NCBI GenBank assembly: GCA_947445035.1
Contig: CANFCK010000007.1
Location: 124,001 to 188,000 of the forward strand
From: Deltaproteobacteria bacterium
GTDB taxonomy: Bacteria > Myxococcota_A > UBA796 > SXON01
Direction of reading: 5' to 3'
Length of the DNA: 64,000 nt
Shown here: positions 44,921-52,860 of the stretch, piece after piece
Layout: each line of letters starts with the position of its first letter
Numbering within the stretch: the stretch's first letter is position 1
Translations under genes and position numbers: made by a program
Notes under the pieces: generated by a model
Databases searched by the model: none
What the model saw: the letters and a program-made list of their open reading frames with translations, nothing else
What the model was told of the DNA's origin: nothing

Positions 44921-47791
44921 ATGGAACCCGCCATCGATCCCTTCCACCCAGTCCTCCGCGTCCTCGAACGATACCGCGCCGACGTCCATCATCTCCGTGC
45001 GCCCGCGCCCGACGGCACGACCGACGCGGTACAGGCCCACCTGGGCCACGACCTGCCCGGCTCGCTCCGTGGATTCTTGTCGCGATGGAATGGGGCCACG
45101 CTCTTTCGCGGCGCGCTCCGTATCCGGGGGGTCGCCGATCTCGCACCACCCGACGCCGCCAACCCCGATGTGATCTTGTTCGCCGACGGCCCGCGCGAGG
45201 AGGACCGCTGGGCCTTTGCCGCCACGGAGTTCGGCCATCACTTCGGCCGGTGGGACGGAACGCGCCTGCAGCCCCTCCACGACCATTTCAACCGGTGGCT
45301 GCTCGCCCAGACCCGACTGCTCGACGAGAACGTCCGGGACGAGGTCGCAGAGCTCGCGGTGCGGCTGGAGGTCGACCCCCAGTGCGGGCTCTTGTGGTTT
45401 CTTCACGGCGAGGCGCTTTTGCAGGCCGGGGACGCCGAGGGCGCCACAGGTGCGTTCCGACGCGCAACGGCGCTGGCACCCGACCATCCGGGCGCGTGGC
45501 AGCGCCTCGGCGAAGCCCTGCTGGCGTCGGACGAGGGACAGGCGCGCGGCGCGCTGCTGATGGCTTGGCGCGCGGTGCAGTTCCCGCTGCACTACCCTGG
45601 CGCTCCCACCCCAGGCGCGGAGCTTGTCCACCTCCTCGAAGCTCGCTTTCCCGCCGGAGATGCGGGCTGGCAACGCGAACTGCAAGACCTGCTCGCTGAA
45701 CGGGTCCCCAACATCCGTCACCAGGGCGCGGAGCTCGTGGTGGCCGCAGCGCTGGGCCTCGTGCGGGCCCGCCTCGCCTCCGGAGATCGCACCGGCGCTC
45801 GCGATGCGCTGGTCAGCTTGCGCGATCGCGCGACGGGTTGGGCCACCCCCCCCGACCTGACGCCGCTGTACTTCGCCCTCGTGGGGCTGCACACCGAGCT
45901 TGGCGATCACGACGACGCCGAAGAGGTCCTGCGCCGGATTCGGAAGTCGAGCGACCCGCTGGTCCTGGCCCGCGCCGAGTTGGCCCTGGCGAAGATCGCG
46001 CTCTATCGCGAAGAACCCTGGGTCACCGACATCGTCCAGAGCGCCCTGATGACGCTGAAATCGGCGGCCGATCGTTGCGAGGGTTTCCTGCTCCTTGCCG
46101 AAGCGCACCGGGGACGGGACGCCGCCAGTGTGGAACAGGCCACCCGCCTGGCGGGCATCGTGGGTGACCCGGTGCTGATGGCGCGCGCGGCGCTCGTACG
46201 GGGCGACCTGGCCCGCGCGCAAGGCGACATGGCCGCCGCCCACCACGCTTGGCTCCATTGCGCAGACGATCCGGAGACGGCCCTCCGCGCCGAGGTCCGC
46301 ATCGGGGACAGCATCGACGAGCCCGCAGACGCGCTCGTCCACTATGCCCACGCCATCGACGGCTATAAAAAACTCCAACTTCCCCTTCGTGAAGCCTGGG
46401 CGCGGCTTCGGCTGGTCCGTTGCGGTGACGCCTCGCAGGCGCTCGAAGCCGTGCGGGTGTTCAAGTCCGCCGGACTTGCGGCAGGTGTCGCGACATCCGA
46501 CACCCTTTCAGGGCGCCCGGGACACTCGTTGGAGTGGCACCTCAACCTCAGCGCCGAAGCGGCGCGCGAGCGCTACGACGCCCAGCGCATGCGCCCCCCG
46601 TGGACGCGGGCCGATGCCGACCGCCCGGAGCGACGACTCATGGCCCACGGCAGCGCCATTGCCAACGCCGACGACCGCATCGTTCAGGTGCTCGCGGCCG
46701 AGGTGGAGTCCGAACTTCGTCGTCTACAGGCGAGCAACGGTCGCGCCCGTGACCCCGCTGCCATGCGCTTCGTAGCCGGAATCGACCTCCTGGCAGGACA
46801 CCCGTCGTGGGCCGCCGCGAAGGTCATGATGGCGCTACTCGTCGAGGATGTCCGGCAGCCCGTTGCCGAGCGAGGGCTGGTCGGCGCGCTCGCCCGCTCG
46901 CCCAACATGACCTTGGTCGACGCGCTGGTTCGCGCGCTGAGTGAGGAGACGGAGCCCACGCGCCTCGCCCTGATCGCCGAGACGCTGGGTTGGCGTCGTG
47001 AGGCCGCCGCAACGCCGAGGCTGCGCGAGCTGGCCGCGTCCGGCTCCTTGCCCCTGCGAAAAGCGGCGATCACCGCCCTGGGCCGCATCGGCGACGTCGA
47101 TGCCATCGACCTGATCTTCCCCGGACTCGACGTACCCGAGCTGGCAGAGACCGCCTCGACCGCGCTTCTGCTCCTCGGGGAGTGGCAGGGCGTGGACTTC
47201 TTCGCCCAAGCGCTCGCGCGCAACGAACGGTGGCTGACCCACTCGCCGGGTGAGATCGTCGGTCGTCACGGTGGCCCCGCCTACTTCCTGCTTTTGATGC
47301 GCACCTGCGAAGCCGAAGGCGCGGGTGCAATCGGCAGCCTCGCCGGGCTGGGTCTGATGGGGAACATCCGCGCCGTGCCACGGCTCATCGAATCCGTTGG
47401 CAGTCGCGACCCCCAGCGGCAGGTCGTCGCCAGCACGGCGTTGGAGGTGATGACCGGCCACCACGAGGACGTCGAGGACGCCCACCCCAAGCAGCGTTGG
47501 CTGGACTGGTGGGCGGAGCACGGCCCGGACTTCGACGAGCGCGTCCGGTACCGTGGCGGGCACCCGCTCACAGTCCGGAGCCTCATCGAGCGGCTGGGTC
47601 ACGATGACTTCGCGACCCGGCAGTCCGCCTATGACGAGCTGGTCATTGCGACCGGGGAGCGCCTGGCGTTCGACGCCGACGGCCCGTGGCGGGCACAATT
47701 GGCCCACCGAGCGGCGTGGGAAGCCTGGTGGGCCGACAACGCCCACGATCTACCGCATACGGGTTGGCTGTTCCACGGATCGGGCACATAG
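44921..47791 (+). CDS. SMI1/KNR4-like, TPR and HEAT repeat protein
   Basis: Predicted 956 residues. I chose the ATG at 44921 because GGAG lies 5 nt before it; an earlier ATG at 44849 overlaps a TATGAT -10-like box. Residues 1-130 (LGHDLPGSLRGFLSRWNGATLF) look like an SMI1/KNR4 domain. About 130-560 are TPR-like helices (GLLWFLHGEALLQAGDAEGA, DHPGAWQRLGEALLAS). About 620-900 are HEAT/PBS-lyase-like repeats (LPLRKAAITALGRIGDVDAI). No enzyme motif. SMI1 domains often serve as toxin immunity or protein-docking modules. Cytosolic. Confidence 0.78.
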   Translation: MEPAIDPFHPVLRVLERYRADVHHLRAPAPDGTTDAVQAHLGHDLPGSLRGFLSRWNGATLFRGALRIRGVADLAPPDAANPDVILFADGPREEDRWAFAATEFGHHFGRWDGTRLQPLHDHFNRWLLAQTRLLDENVRDEVAELAVRLEVDPQCGLLWFLHGEALLQAGDAEGATGAFRRATALAPDHPGAWQRLGEALLASDEGQARGALLMAWRAVQFPLHYPGAPTPGAELVHLLEARFPAGDAGWQRELQDLLAERVPNIRHQGAELVVAAALGLVRARLASGDRTGARDALVSLRDRATGWATPPDLTPLYFALVGLHTELGDHDDAEEVLRRIRKSSDPLVLARAELALAKIALYREEPWVTDIVQSALMTLKSAADRCEGFLLLAEAHRGRDAASVEQATRLAGIVGDPVLMARAALVRGDLARAQGDMAAAHHAWLHCADDPETALRAEVRIGDSIDEPADALVHYAHAIDGYKKLQLPLREAWARLRLVRCGDASQALEAVRVFKSAGLAAGVATSDTLSGRPGHSLEWHLNLSAEAARERYDAQRMRPPWTRADADRPERRLMAHGSAIANADDRIVQVLAAEVESELRRLQASNGRARDPAAMRFVAGIDLLAGHPSWAAAKVMMALLVEDVRQPVAERGLVGALARSPNMTLVDALVRALSEETEPTRLALIAETLGWRREAAATPRLRELAASGSLPLRKAAITALGRIGDVDAIDLIFPGLDVPELAETASTALLLLGEWQGVDFFAQALARNERWLTHSPGEIVGRHGGPAYFLLLMRTCEAEGAGAIGSLAGLGLMGNIRAVPRLIESVGSRDPQRQVVASTALEVMTGHHEDVEDAHPKQRWLDWWAEHGPDFDERVRYRGGHPLTVRSLIERLGHDDFATRQSAYDELVIATGERLAFDADGPWRAQLAHRAAWEAWWADNAHDLPHTGWLFHGSGT

Positions 47792-47808
47792 CCGCACCTG
47801 GCCGCCGC

Positions 47809-48672
47809 TCACCGCTGTAAAAGTGCGATCAACGACGACGTGTCCCACCGCCCGCCCCCCATGGCGCTGACCTCGGCGTAGCGCTCAGCCACCTCCTCGA
47901 TGATGGGCAGATCAGCGCCGATGGCGTCGGCAGTGCGGCAGCAGATGTCCAGATCCTTGCGCATCAAGTCGACGGCAAAGCCAAAGTCGAAGCGGCCCTC
48001 CACCATGGTGCGATGCCGGTTCTCCATCTGCCAGGACTGCGCCGCGCCTTTGCTGATCGCGGCGACGACCTTTTCGGGATCGAGGCCGGCGCGGGCTGCG
48101 AAGTCCAGCCCTTCCGCCAGTCCGGCCAATACACCGGCGATACAAATTTGATTCACCATCTTGCAGAGCTGACCCGTGCCGGCGGGACCTTGATGGGCGA
48201 CGATCTTGGCATACGCGGAGAAAATCGCCCGGGCGCGGTCCACCGCCTCGTCGGCCCCGCCACACATCACGCTGAGCTGCCCGTTGACCGCCCCAGCCTG
48301 ACCGCCCGAGACCGGTGCGTCGACGAAGCCGACGGATACGGCCTCGCAGGCATGTTCCAGCTCCCGCGCGAGCTCTGCGGATGCGGTCGTGTGGTCGATG
48401 AGCAGCGTGCCGGCGCCCATTCCCTCCAGGGCCCCATGCGGGCCGAGCACCACGGCACGGACATCCGGATCATCGCCGACGCAGACCACCACGACCTCGG
48501 CGCCGATCGCTGCCTCGCGAGGCGACGCCGCGCGCTTGCCGCCGAACTCACGCACCCAGGCCTCGGCCTTGGCGGGAGTGCGGTTGTACACCGTCACGCT
48601 GTGCTCCCGACGGGCCAGGTGGCCCGCCATCGGGTAGCCCATGACCCCGAGCCCGAGGAAGCTACACCGCAT
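47809..48672 (-). CDS. 3-hydroxyisobutyrate dehydrogenase family protein
   Basis: 287 residues. N-terminal Rossmann GLGVMGYPMAGHL for NAD(P), substrate loop DAPVSGGQAGA, catalytic Lys in GTGQLCKMVNQ and the C-terminal LMRKDLDICCRTAD helix are the family signatures. Members oxidise beta-hydroxyacids (3-hydroxyisobutyrate, glyoxylate/tartronate semialdehyde). The exact substrate is not resolved. It stands alone on the minus strand. Confidence 0.92.
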   Translation of the reverse strand: MRCSFLGLGVMGYPMAGHLARREHSVTVYNRTPAKAEAWVREFGGKRAASPREAAIGAEVVVVCVGDDPDVRAVVLGPHGALEGMGAGTLLIDHTTASAELARELEHACEAVSVGFVDAPVSGGQAGAVNGQLSVMCGGADEAVDRARAIFSAYAKIVAHQGPAGTGQLCKMVNQICIAGVLAGLAEGLDFAARAGLDPEKVVAAISKGAAQSWQMENRHRTMVEGRFDFGFAVDLMRKDLDICCRTADAIGADLPIIEEVAERYAEVSAMGGGRWDTSSLIALLQR

Positions 48673-48702
48673 GCGATCCCCACCGTTGGTGGGTCGAGCA
48701 TA

Positions 48703-49116
48703 TCAGTATTCGGGCGCGGGGGGCGGGGGCTTCCGGGGCGCGATGAACAGCGCCAGCAGCGCCGGTAGCAGCAGGCAGACGGCGGAGCCGACGCCGAAGT
48801 CAAGGTTGGCGCTCGCTTCGGGCCCGCCCAACTCCATGATCTCGGACCGCTTTGCCGGATCGACGCGCGCCACCACGCTCTCCACCCTCCACATCGCCGA
48901 GTTGTAGCCGAGCACGCCCGCACAGCCGGGAGCCCCTGCGATGACGGTGCCGAGGATGGCGACGACGCGTGCCGCGCCCCCCATCTTTCCGGTCATCCGC
49001 GACCCCACCGCACACACCAGCACCCACGGAACCGCCGCGACCGCGCACAGGTTCATCAACAGGATGAGGTGCATGCCCCAGCCCCCTCCGCGGTACCACG
49101 ACAGGAAGTCGGCCAT
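48703..49116 (-). CDS. Small three-helix membrane protein
   Basis: Predicted 137 residues from the ATG at 49114-49116. Helices near MHLILLMNLCAVAAVPWVLV, AARVVAILGTVIAGAPGCAG and VGSAVCLLLPALLALFIA, with a Pro-rich tail. The layout recalls MotA/TolQ/ExbB-like accessory proteins found in myxobacteria, but I see no decisive motif. It is divergent from the lamin-tail lipoprotein 79 bp away. Confidence 0.65.
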   Translation of the reverse strand: MADFLSWYRGGGWGMHLILLMNLCAVAAVPWVLVCAVGSRMTGKMGGAARVVAILGTVIAGAPGCAGVLGYNSAMWRVESVVARVDPAKRSEIMELGGPEASANLDFGVGSAVCLLLPALLALFIAPRKPPPPAPEY

Positions 49117-49195
49117 GCCAAGCGCGTATTCCACGTCGCGTCGCTGGCCGAGGCGCCAAGTCAGGAATATGCAACGGGCCCCTCTGAGGCCGTCG

Positions 49196-50176
49196 ATGCG
49201 CGTACTTCCCTTTTCCCTGATCCTCATGACCCTCGGCTGCGACGGCGATGCCGGGAAAGACTCCGACACCGCCGCCGGGACCGACAGCGGCGACACGGAC
49301 ACCGACACCGATTCGGACAGCGACACCGATTCGGACACCGATACCGACGTCACGGCCGTCGGCGTGGAGCTCACCCCCGAGGCGCTGACCATGGCCACCA
49401 CCCGGGACCTGCCCCCGCTCGTCGCCACGGGCGAGTGGGACGACGGCTCCAAGAGCGACGTCACCGCCGAGTGCACGTGGACCAACAGCGACCCGGCCGT
49501 CACCTGGGTGGGCGCCGACGGCGTGGTGCACGGACTCGGCGTGGGTATCGTCACCGTCAAATGCGACTGGCAAGGCTTCAGCGACGAAAGCACCGTGGAT
49601 ATCCGGGCCGTGACCCCCGCCGCCGCCGGGGACATCGTCATCAACGAGTTGCTCGCCGATCCGGCTGTGGATGCCGACGTCAACGGCGACGGCAATGCCG
49701 ACCCCACTGAGGACGAGTTCGTCGAGTTCGTGAACGTCGCGGCGTTCGCCGTCGACATCGAGGGGGCGACGGTATGGGAGTCCAACGTGGACACCGAACG
49801 CCACCGATTCGGCCCGAACAGCGTCATGCGCCCAGGGGAGGCCGTGGTGCTCTTCGGGGGCGGGGCGCCGCTCATCGCCGCCGATCGCTGCTTCGCTTAT
49901 CCAGTGTTCAATGCCGACTCCTCTCTGAAGTATGGTCTGGCGCTCAACAACGAGGGCGACACCGTGACGCTCCGGGGCGCGGGCGAGTTTGGAGATATCG
50001 CCTCCGCCGAGGTCGACCCCGCTGTCGAGGACGCGTCGATCGTGCTCAGCCCGGACATGACTGGCAGCAGCTACACCCACCACTTGTACGCCACCGACTC
50101 GATCGGCGCCTACAGCCCGTGCACCAAGGTGGATGGAACGTCGTTCCCGACCGCGTCGGAGTGGCTCGGCGGCTGA
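49196..50176 (+). CDS. Lipoprotein with Big-like and lamin-tail (LTD) domains
   Basis: 326 residues. Lipobox LMTLGC followed by an Asp/Thr/Ser linker (GDTDTDTDSDSDTDSDTDTD). A bacterial Ig-like domain (about 55-135; VELTPEALTMATTRDLPPLV) precedes a lamin-tail domain (about 140-300; VINELLADPAVDADVNGDGN, DEFVEFVN). LTD proteins are secreted or surface-bound and may hold nucleases or adhesins in place. Stop and next start overlap (TGATG). Confidence 0.82.
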   Translation: MRVLPFSLILMTLGCDGDAGKDSDTAAGTDSGDTDTDTDSDSDTDSDTDTDVTAVGVELTPEALTMATTRDLPPLVATGEWDDGSKSDVTAECTWTNSDPAVTWVGADGVVHGLGVGIVTVKCDWQGFSDESTVDIRAVTPAAAGDIVINELLADPAVDADVNGDGNADPTEDEFVEFVNVAAFAVDIEGATVWESNVDTERHRFGPNSVMRPGEAVVLFGGGAPLIAADRCFAYPVFNADSSLKYGLALNNEGDTVTLRGAGEFGDIASAEVDPAVEDASIVLSPDMTGSSYTHHLYATDSIGAYSPCTKVDGTSFPTASEWLGG

Positions 50177-51123
50177 TGCTGAACCCGCGGCACCCTCCCG
50201 ACTGGTCGGGGGATCCTCCGCCCGCCCCGTTTGACGAGGCTGGCGCTGGGGCCGATGCACGCGCGGTGGCTGAAGCACTGCCGCTGTCGACGAGGTTCCG
50301 CCTGGGGACAGCGATCTCCACGATACAGTCTGAGTTTCTAAAGAAGAACGGCTTTCTCCTCTTTGATCGAGTAGCTGATATATCAGAAGTATCACTCGTC
50401 CTCGCCGAGGTGGACCGCGTCGAGGCGGAGCTCAAGGCCAGCGGCCGCGAGCGCGTCAACGGCGTGCCGGTGTGGTTCAGCCCCGACCCGGACGGCAACG
50501 ACTACATGGTGCGGATGGGCTTTTCCAGCCAGTACAGTCCGGCGCTCTCGGAGTTCGTGCGTGACGCACGCTTCGAGCCGGTCCGCCGGCTGATCGGCGA
50601 GGACGCACGAATCGGCGAGCGCGAAAAGGACGGCGTGGTCTTCAACCGCTACGTCAACGCCCCGGGCAGCATCCGTCCCAACCTCGCGTGGCACACCGAC
50701 GCGCTCCGGGATGTTTTCTACAACTGGAAGATGCCGGGGCCGATGCTGAACGTCGGCCTGCACTTCGACCGCATCCGCCCCACAGAAGGGGGGCTTCGAT
50801 TGTTGCCGGGCACCCACACGCAAGGGGTGTTTTCTACCCTGTTCGCCAAGATCCATTTTGTCACGCAGCGGTCCGACCCGCGTGAGCTCGCCGTCGAGAC
50901 CTGGCCGGGCGACCTTAGCGTGCACGACGGGCGAATGTGGCATCGGGTGGAGTCCAGCCCGAAACAGGGCTGGTCCTCGCTCCGACGCAGCATGTATGTG
51001 CCTTATGTCATCGACACCGAACTGCAGAAACACGAGAACAGCCCGACGCCGATGTATTTGCGGCTTTTCGATCGGATCATCCGGTGGCGGGCGTCCAGGG
51101 CGCGGAAGAAATTGGGCGGGTAG
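50176..51123 (+). CDS. Phytanoyl-CoA dioxygenase (PhyH) family oxygenase
   Basis: 315 residues. Fe(II)/2-oxoglutarate facial triad: WHTDALRD (His173, Asp175) and distal His in HDGRMWHRV (about 256). GLHFDRIRPTEGGLRLLPGT is the double-stranded-helix core. Members hydroxylate acyl-CoA, ectoine precursors or natural products; the substrate is unknown. Translationally coupled to the upstream lipoprotein by TGATG. Confidence 0.85.
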   Translation: MLNPRHPPDWSGDPPPAPFDEAGAGADARAVAEALPLSTRFRLGTAISTIQSEFLKKNGFLLFDRVADISEVSLVLAEVDRVEAELKASGRERVNGVPVWFSPDPDGNDYMVRMGFSSQYSPALSEFVRDARFEPVRRLIGEDARIGEREKDGVVFNRYVNAPGSIRPNLAWHTDALRDVFYNWKMPGPMLNVGLHFDRIRPTEGGLRLLPGTHTQGVFSTLFAKIHFVTQRSDPRELAVETWPGDLSVHDGRMWHRVESSPKQGWSSLRRSMYVPYVIDTELQKHENSPTPMYLRLFDRIIRWRASRARKKLGG

Positions 51124-51175
51124 CGGGGGGGCGCGAAATCAAGGCGGCGGCCCACCGAGGCGAACCTGACCCCCC

Positions 51176-52018
51176 TCACCCCGCCAAAACCCCCGCAAAG
51201 AAAACCAAAGAAACATACCCATTCAAGTCAAAAAACGCCTTGTCAATCTTCGACAGATCCCCGGGCTTCACCAAGTAGTGTTCATACCCGAGCACCCCCG
51301 CGATCACCACGAGCCCCGCCCAGTAGGGCCAACCTAGCGGCGTCAGGAAGGGCAGACCGGCCAGACAGACGACGGTGCCGACGTGTAGCAACGAACTGAT
51401 CTTCATCGCGATGCTCTGTCCGAGGGACGCGGGGATGCTGTGCAGCCCTTCGCCCCGGTCGAACTCCTCGTCCTGGAGCGAGTACAGGATGTCGAAACCC
51501 GCGACCCACGTGGCGACTGCCGCGGCCAAAACCACCGGAACCCAGGCAATCGCCCCGGCAATCGCAATCCATGCGGCCACGGGCGCCAGACCCAATGCAA
51601 CGCCCAGCCAAATGTGCACGAGTGACGTGAAACGTTTGGCGAGGCTGTACCCACACACCACCAGCAATGCAACGGGGGAGAGCCACCCACACAACGGATG
51701 CAATACAACCGCGGCGAGGACGAAGGTAACGGCGGCGAAGGTGGTGAAGGCGATGGCCGCGGCCAGGCCGATCTGGCCGCTTGGGAGCTCGCGGATCGCC
51801 GTGCGTGGGTTCTTGGCATCGATCTGCCGGTCGACGATGCGGTTGAAGCCCATCGCGCAGGAGCGCGCGCTGACCATGCACGCCACGATGAGCAGCCACT
51901 GGACCCACGTCGTCGGGTGGCTGCGCGACGCGATCACCCCGGACGCAAGGGCAAAGGGCATCGCGAAGATGCTGTGGGAGAACTTGATCATGCGCCCGAA
52001 GACGCGGAGCTGATTCAC
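51176..52018 (-). CDS. mqnP: UbiA-type prenyltransferase for menaquinone (MqnP)
   Basis: 280 residues, GTG start. About eight membrane helices. First Asp motif NRIVDRQIDAKNPRT and second YSLQDEEFDRGEG bind the prenyl diphosphate through Mg. Last of the futalosine operon, overlapping the deaminase by 4 bp. In the futalosine route MqnP attaches the polyprenyl chain to the dihydroxynaphthoate-type ring, so context fixes the role. Inner membrane. Confidence 0.9.
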   Translation of the reverse strand: MNQLRVFGRMIKFSHSIFAMPFALASGVIASRSHPTTWVQWLLIVACMVSARSCAMGFNRIVDRQIDAKNPRTAIRELPSGQIGLAAAIAFTTFAAVTFVLAAVVLHPLCGWLSPVALLVVCGYSLAKRFTSLVHIWLGVALGLAPVAAWIAIAGAIAWVPVVLAAAVATWVAGFDILYSLQDEEFDRGEGLHSIPASLGQSIAMKISSLLHVGTVVCLAGLPFLTPLGWPYWAGLVVIAGVLGYEHYLVKPGDLSKIDKAFFDLNGYVSLVFFAGVLAG

Positions 52019-52857
52019 GCGCCGGCTCCGGCTTGATCCAAGAACGCCCAGGCGTCCTCGTGCAGACAGCGCTCCCATCGCGATCGCGGCACCCCCCGAA
52101 AGGCGTCGCGCAAGACCGGCAGCTCGTTGCGCACGTCGAGGTCCGGGCACGAGATGAGGGAGTCGGTGCCGATGAGCACGCGGACCCCGGCGTCGAACAT
52201 CGCCAGGACGTCGGGGAGGCGGCCGGTGATGTGGAGGTTGCTGCGCGGGCAGATGCAGATGGTACAGCCGCGGGCGGCGATCAGCTCCAGGTCGGCGTAG
52301 GTCGTGAGCGTGCAGTGCACCAGGAGGGTGTTCGGGCCGAGCACGCCGAGCGAATCGAGCCAACGCACCGGGGTCGTTCCCGGCGTACGCCAGTGCGACA
52401 GGTCGCGCTTTGACGCCCGCAAGACGTCCGGCCACGGCCCGGTGCCGTCGAGCAGGAACGCCCGCTCGGCCGGGTCCTCGTCGCAGTGGATTGACCAGGG
52501 CTCACCGCGCGCCGCGACACATCGAATTGTATCAGCATGCGTGCTGTACGGGGCGTGGGGCGTCGCATGCGGAACCTCATCCGCGATGTGCGGTTGGTCG
52601 AAGCCAAAGACCTCGGTGAAGGCCAGTCCGTCGAGGCCGGCGAGGTGCATCGCTTCGCCCCCGACACCGAGGTTACCGATGTCGATCACCGCGGCGGTCC
52701 CGGCGGCCGAGACCGCTTGCGCATTGGCGATCGCCACGTCCCGGCGAGCGGGATCGTCTTTGCGCCACGACATCAGCCACGGCACGAGCCCCTGACCCGC
52801 GACCGACGCCATCGTCGGCAACTCCAGGTGGACGTGCGCGTTGACCGGCCCCCGCAT
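52015..52857 (-). CDS. Amidohydrolase, probable aminofutalosine deaminase
   Basis: 280 residues. HxH in NAHVHLELP, APYSTHAD, WSIHCDEDP, LLVHCTLTTYADLELI and GTDSLISCPDLDVRNELP are the metal sites of the cytosine/adenosine deaminase-like amidohydrolases. In the operon it would convert aminodeoxyfutalosine to futalosine. It begins almost at the metal motif and lacks the usual N-terminal beta domain, so it is about 100 residues shorter than relatives. 3 bp after the MqnA fusion stop. Confidence 0.82.
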   Translation of the reverse strand: MRGPVNAHVHLELPTMASVAGQGLVPWLMSWRKDDPARRDVAIANAQAVSAAGTAAVIDIGNLGVGGEAMHLAGLDGLAFTEVFGFDQPHIADEVPHATPHAPYSTHADTIRCVAARGEPWSIHCDEDPAERAFLLDGTGPWPDVLRASKRDLSHWRTPGTTPVRWLDSLGVLGPNTLLVHCTLTTYADLELIAARGCTICICPRSNLHITGRLPDVLAMFDAGVRVLIGTDSLISCPDLDVRNELPVLRDAFRGVPRSRWERCLHEDAWAFLDQAGAGA

Positions 52858-52860
52858 GGA

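Noticed and set aside
49280-49360. Asp/Thr codon-rich stretch as a DNA microsatellite or regulatory repeat.
   Set aside because: It is the linker behind a lipobox; the same type of linker occurs in other surface proteins of the window.
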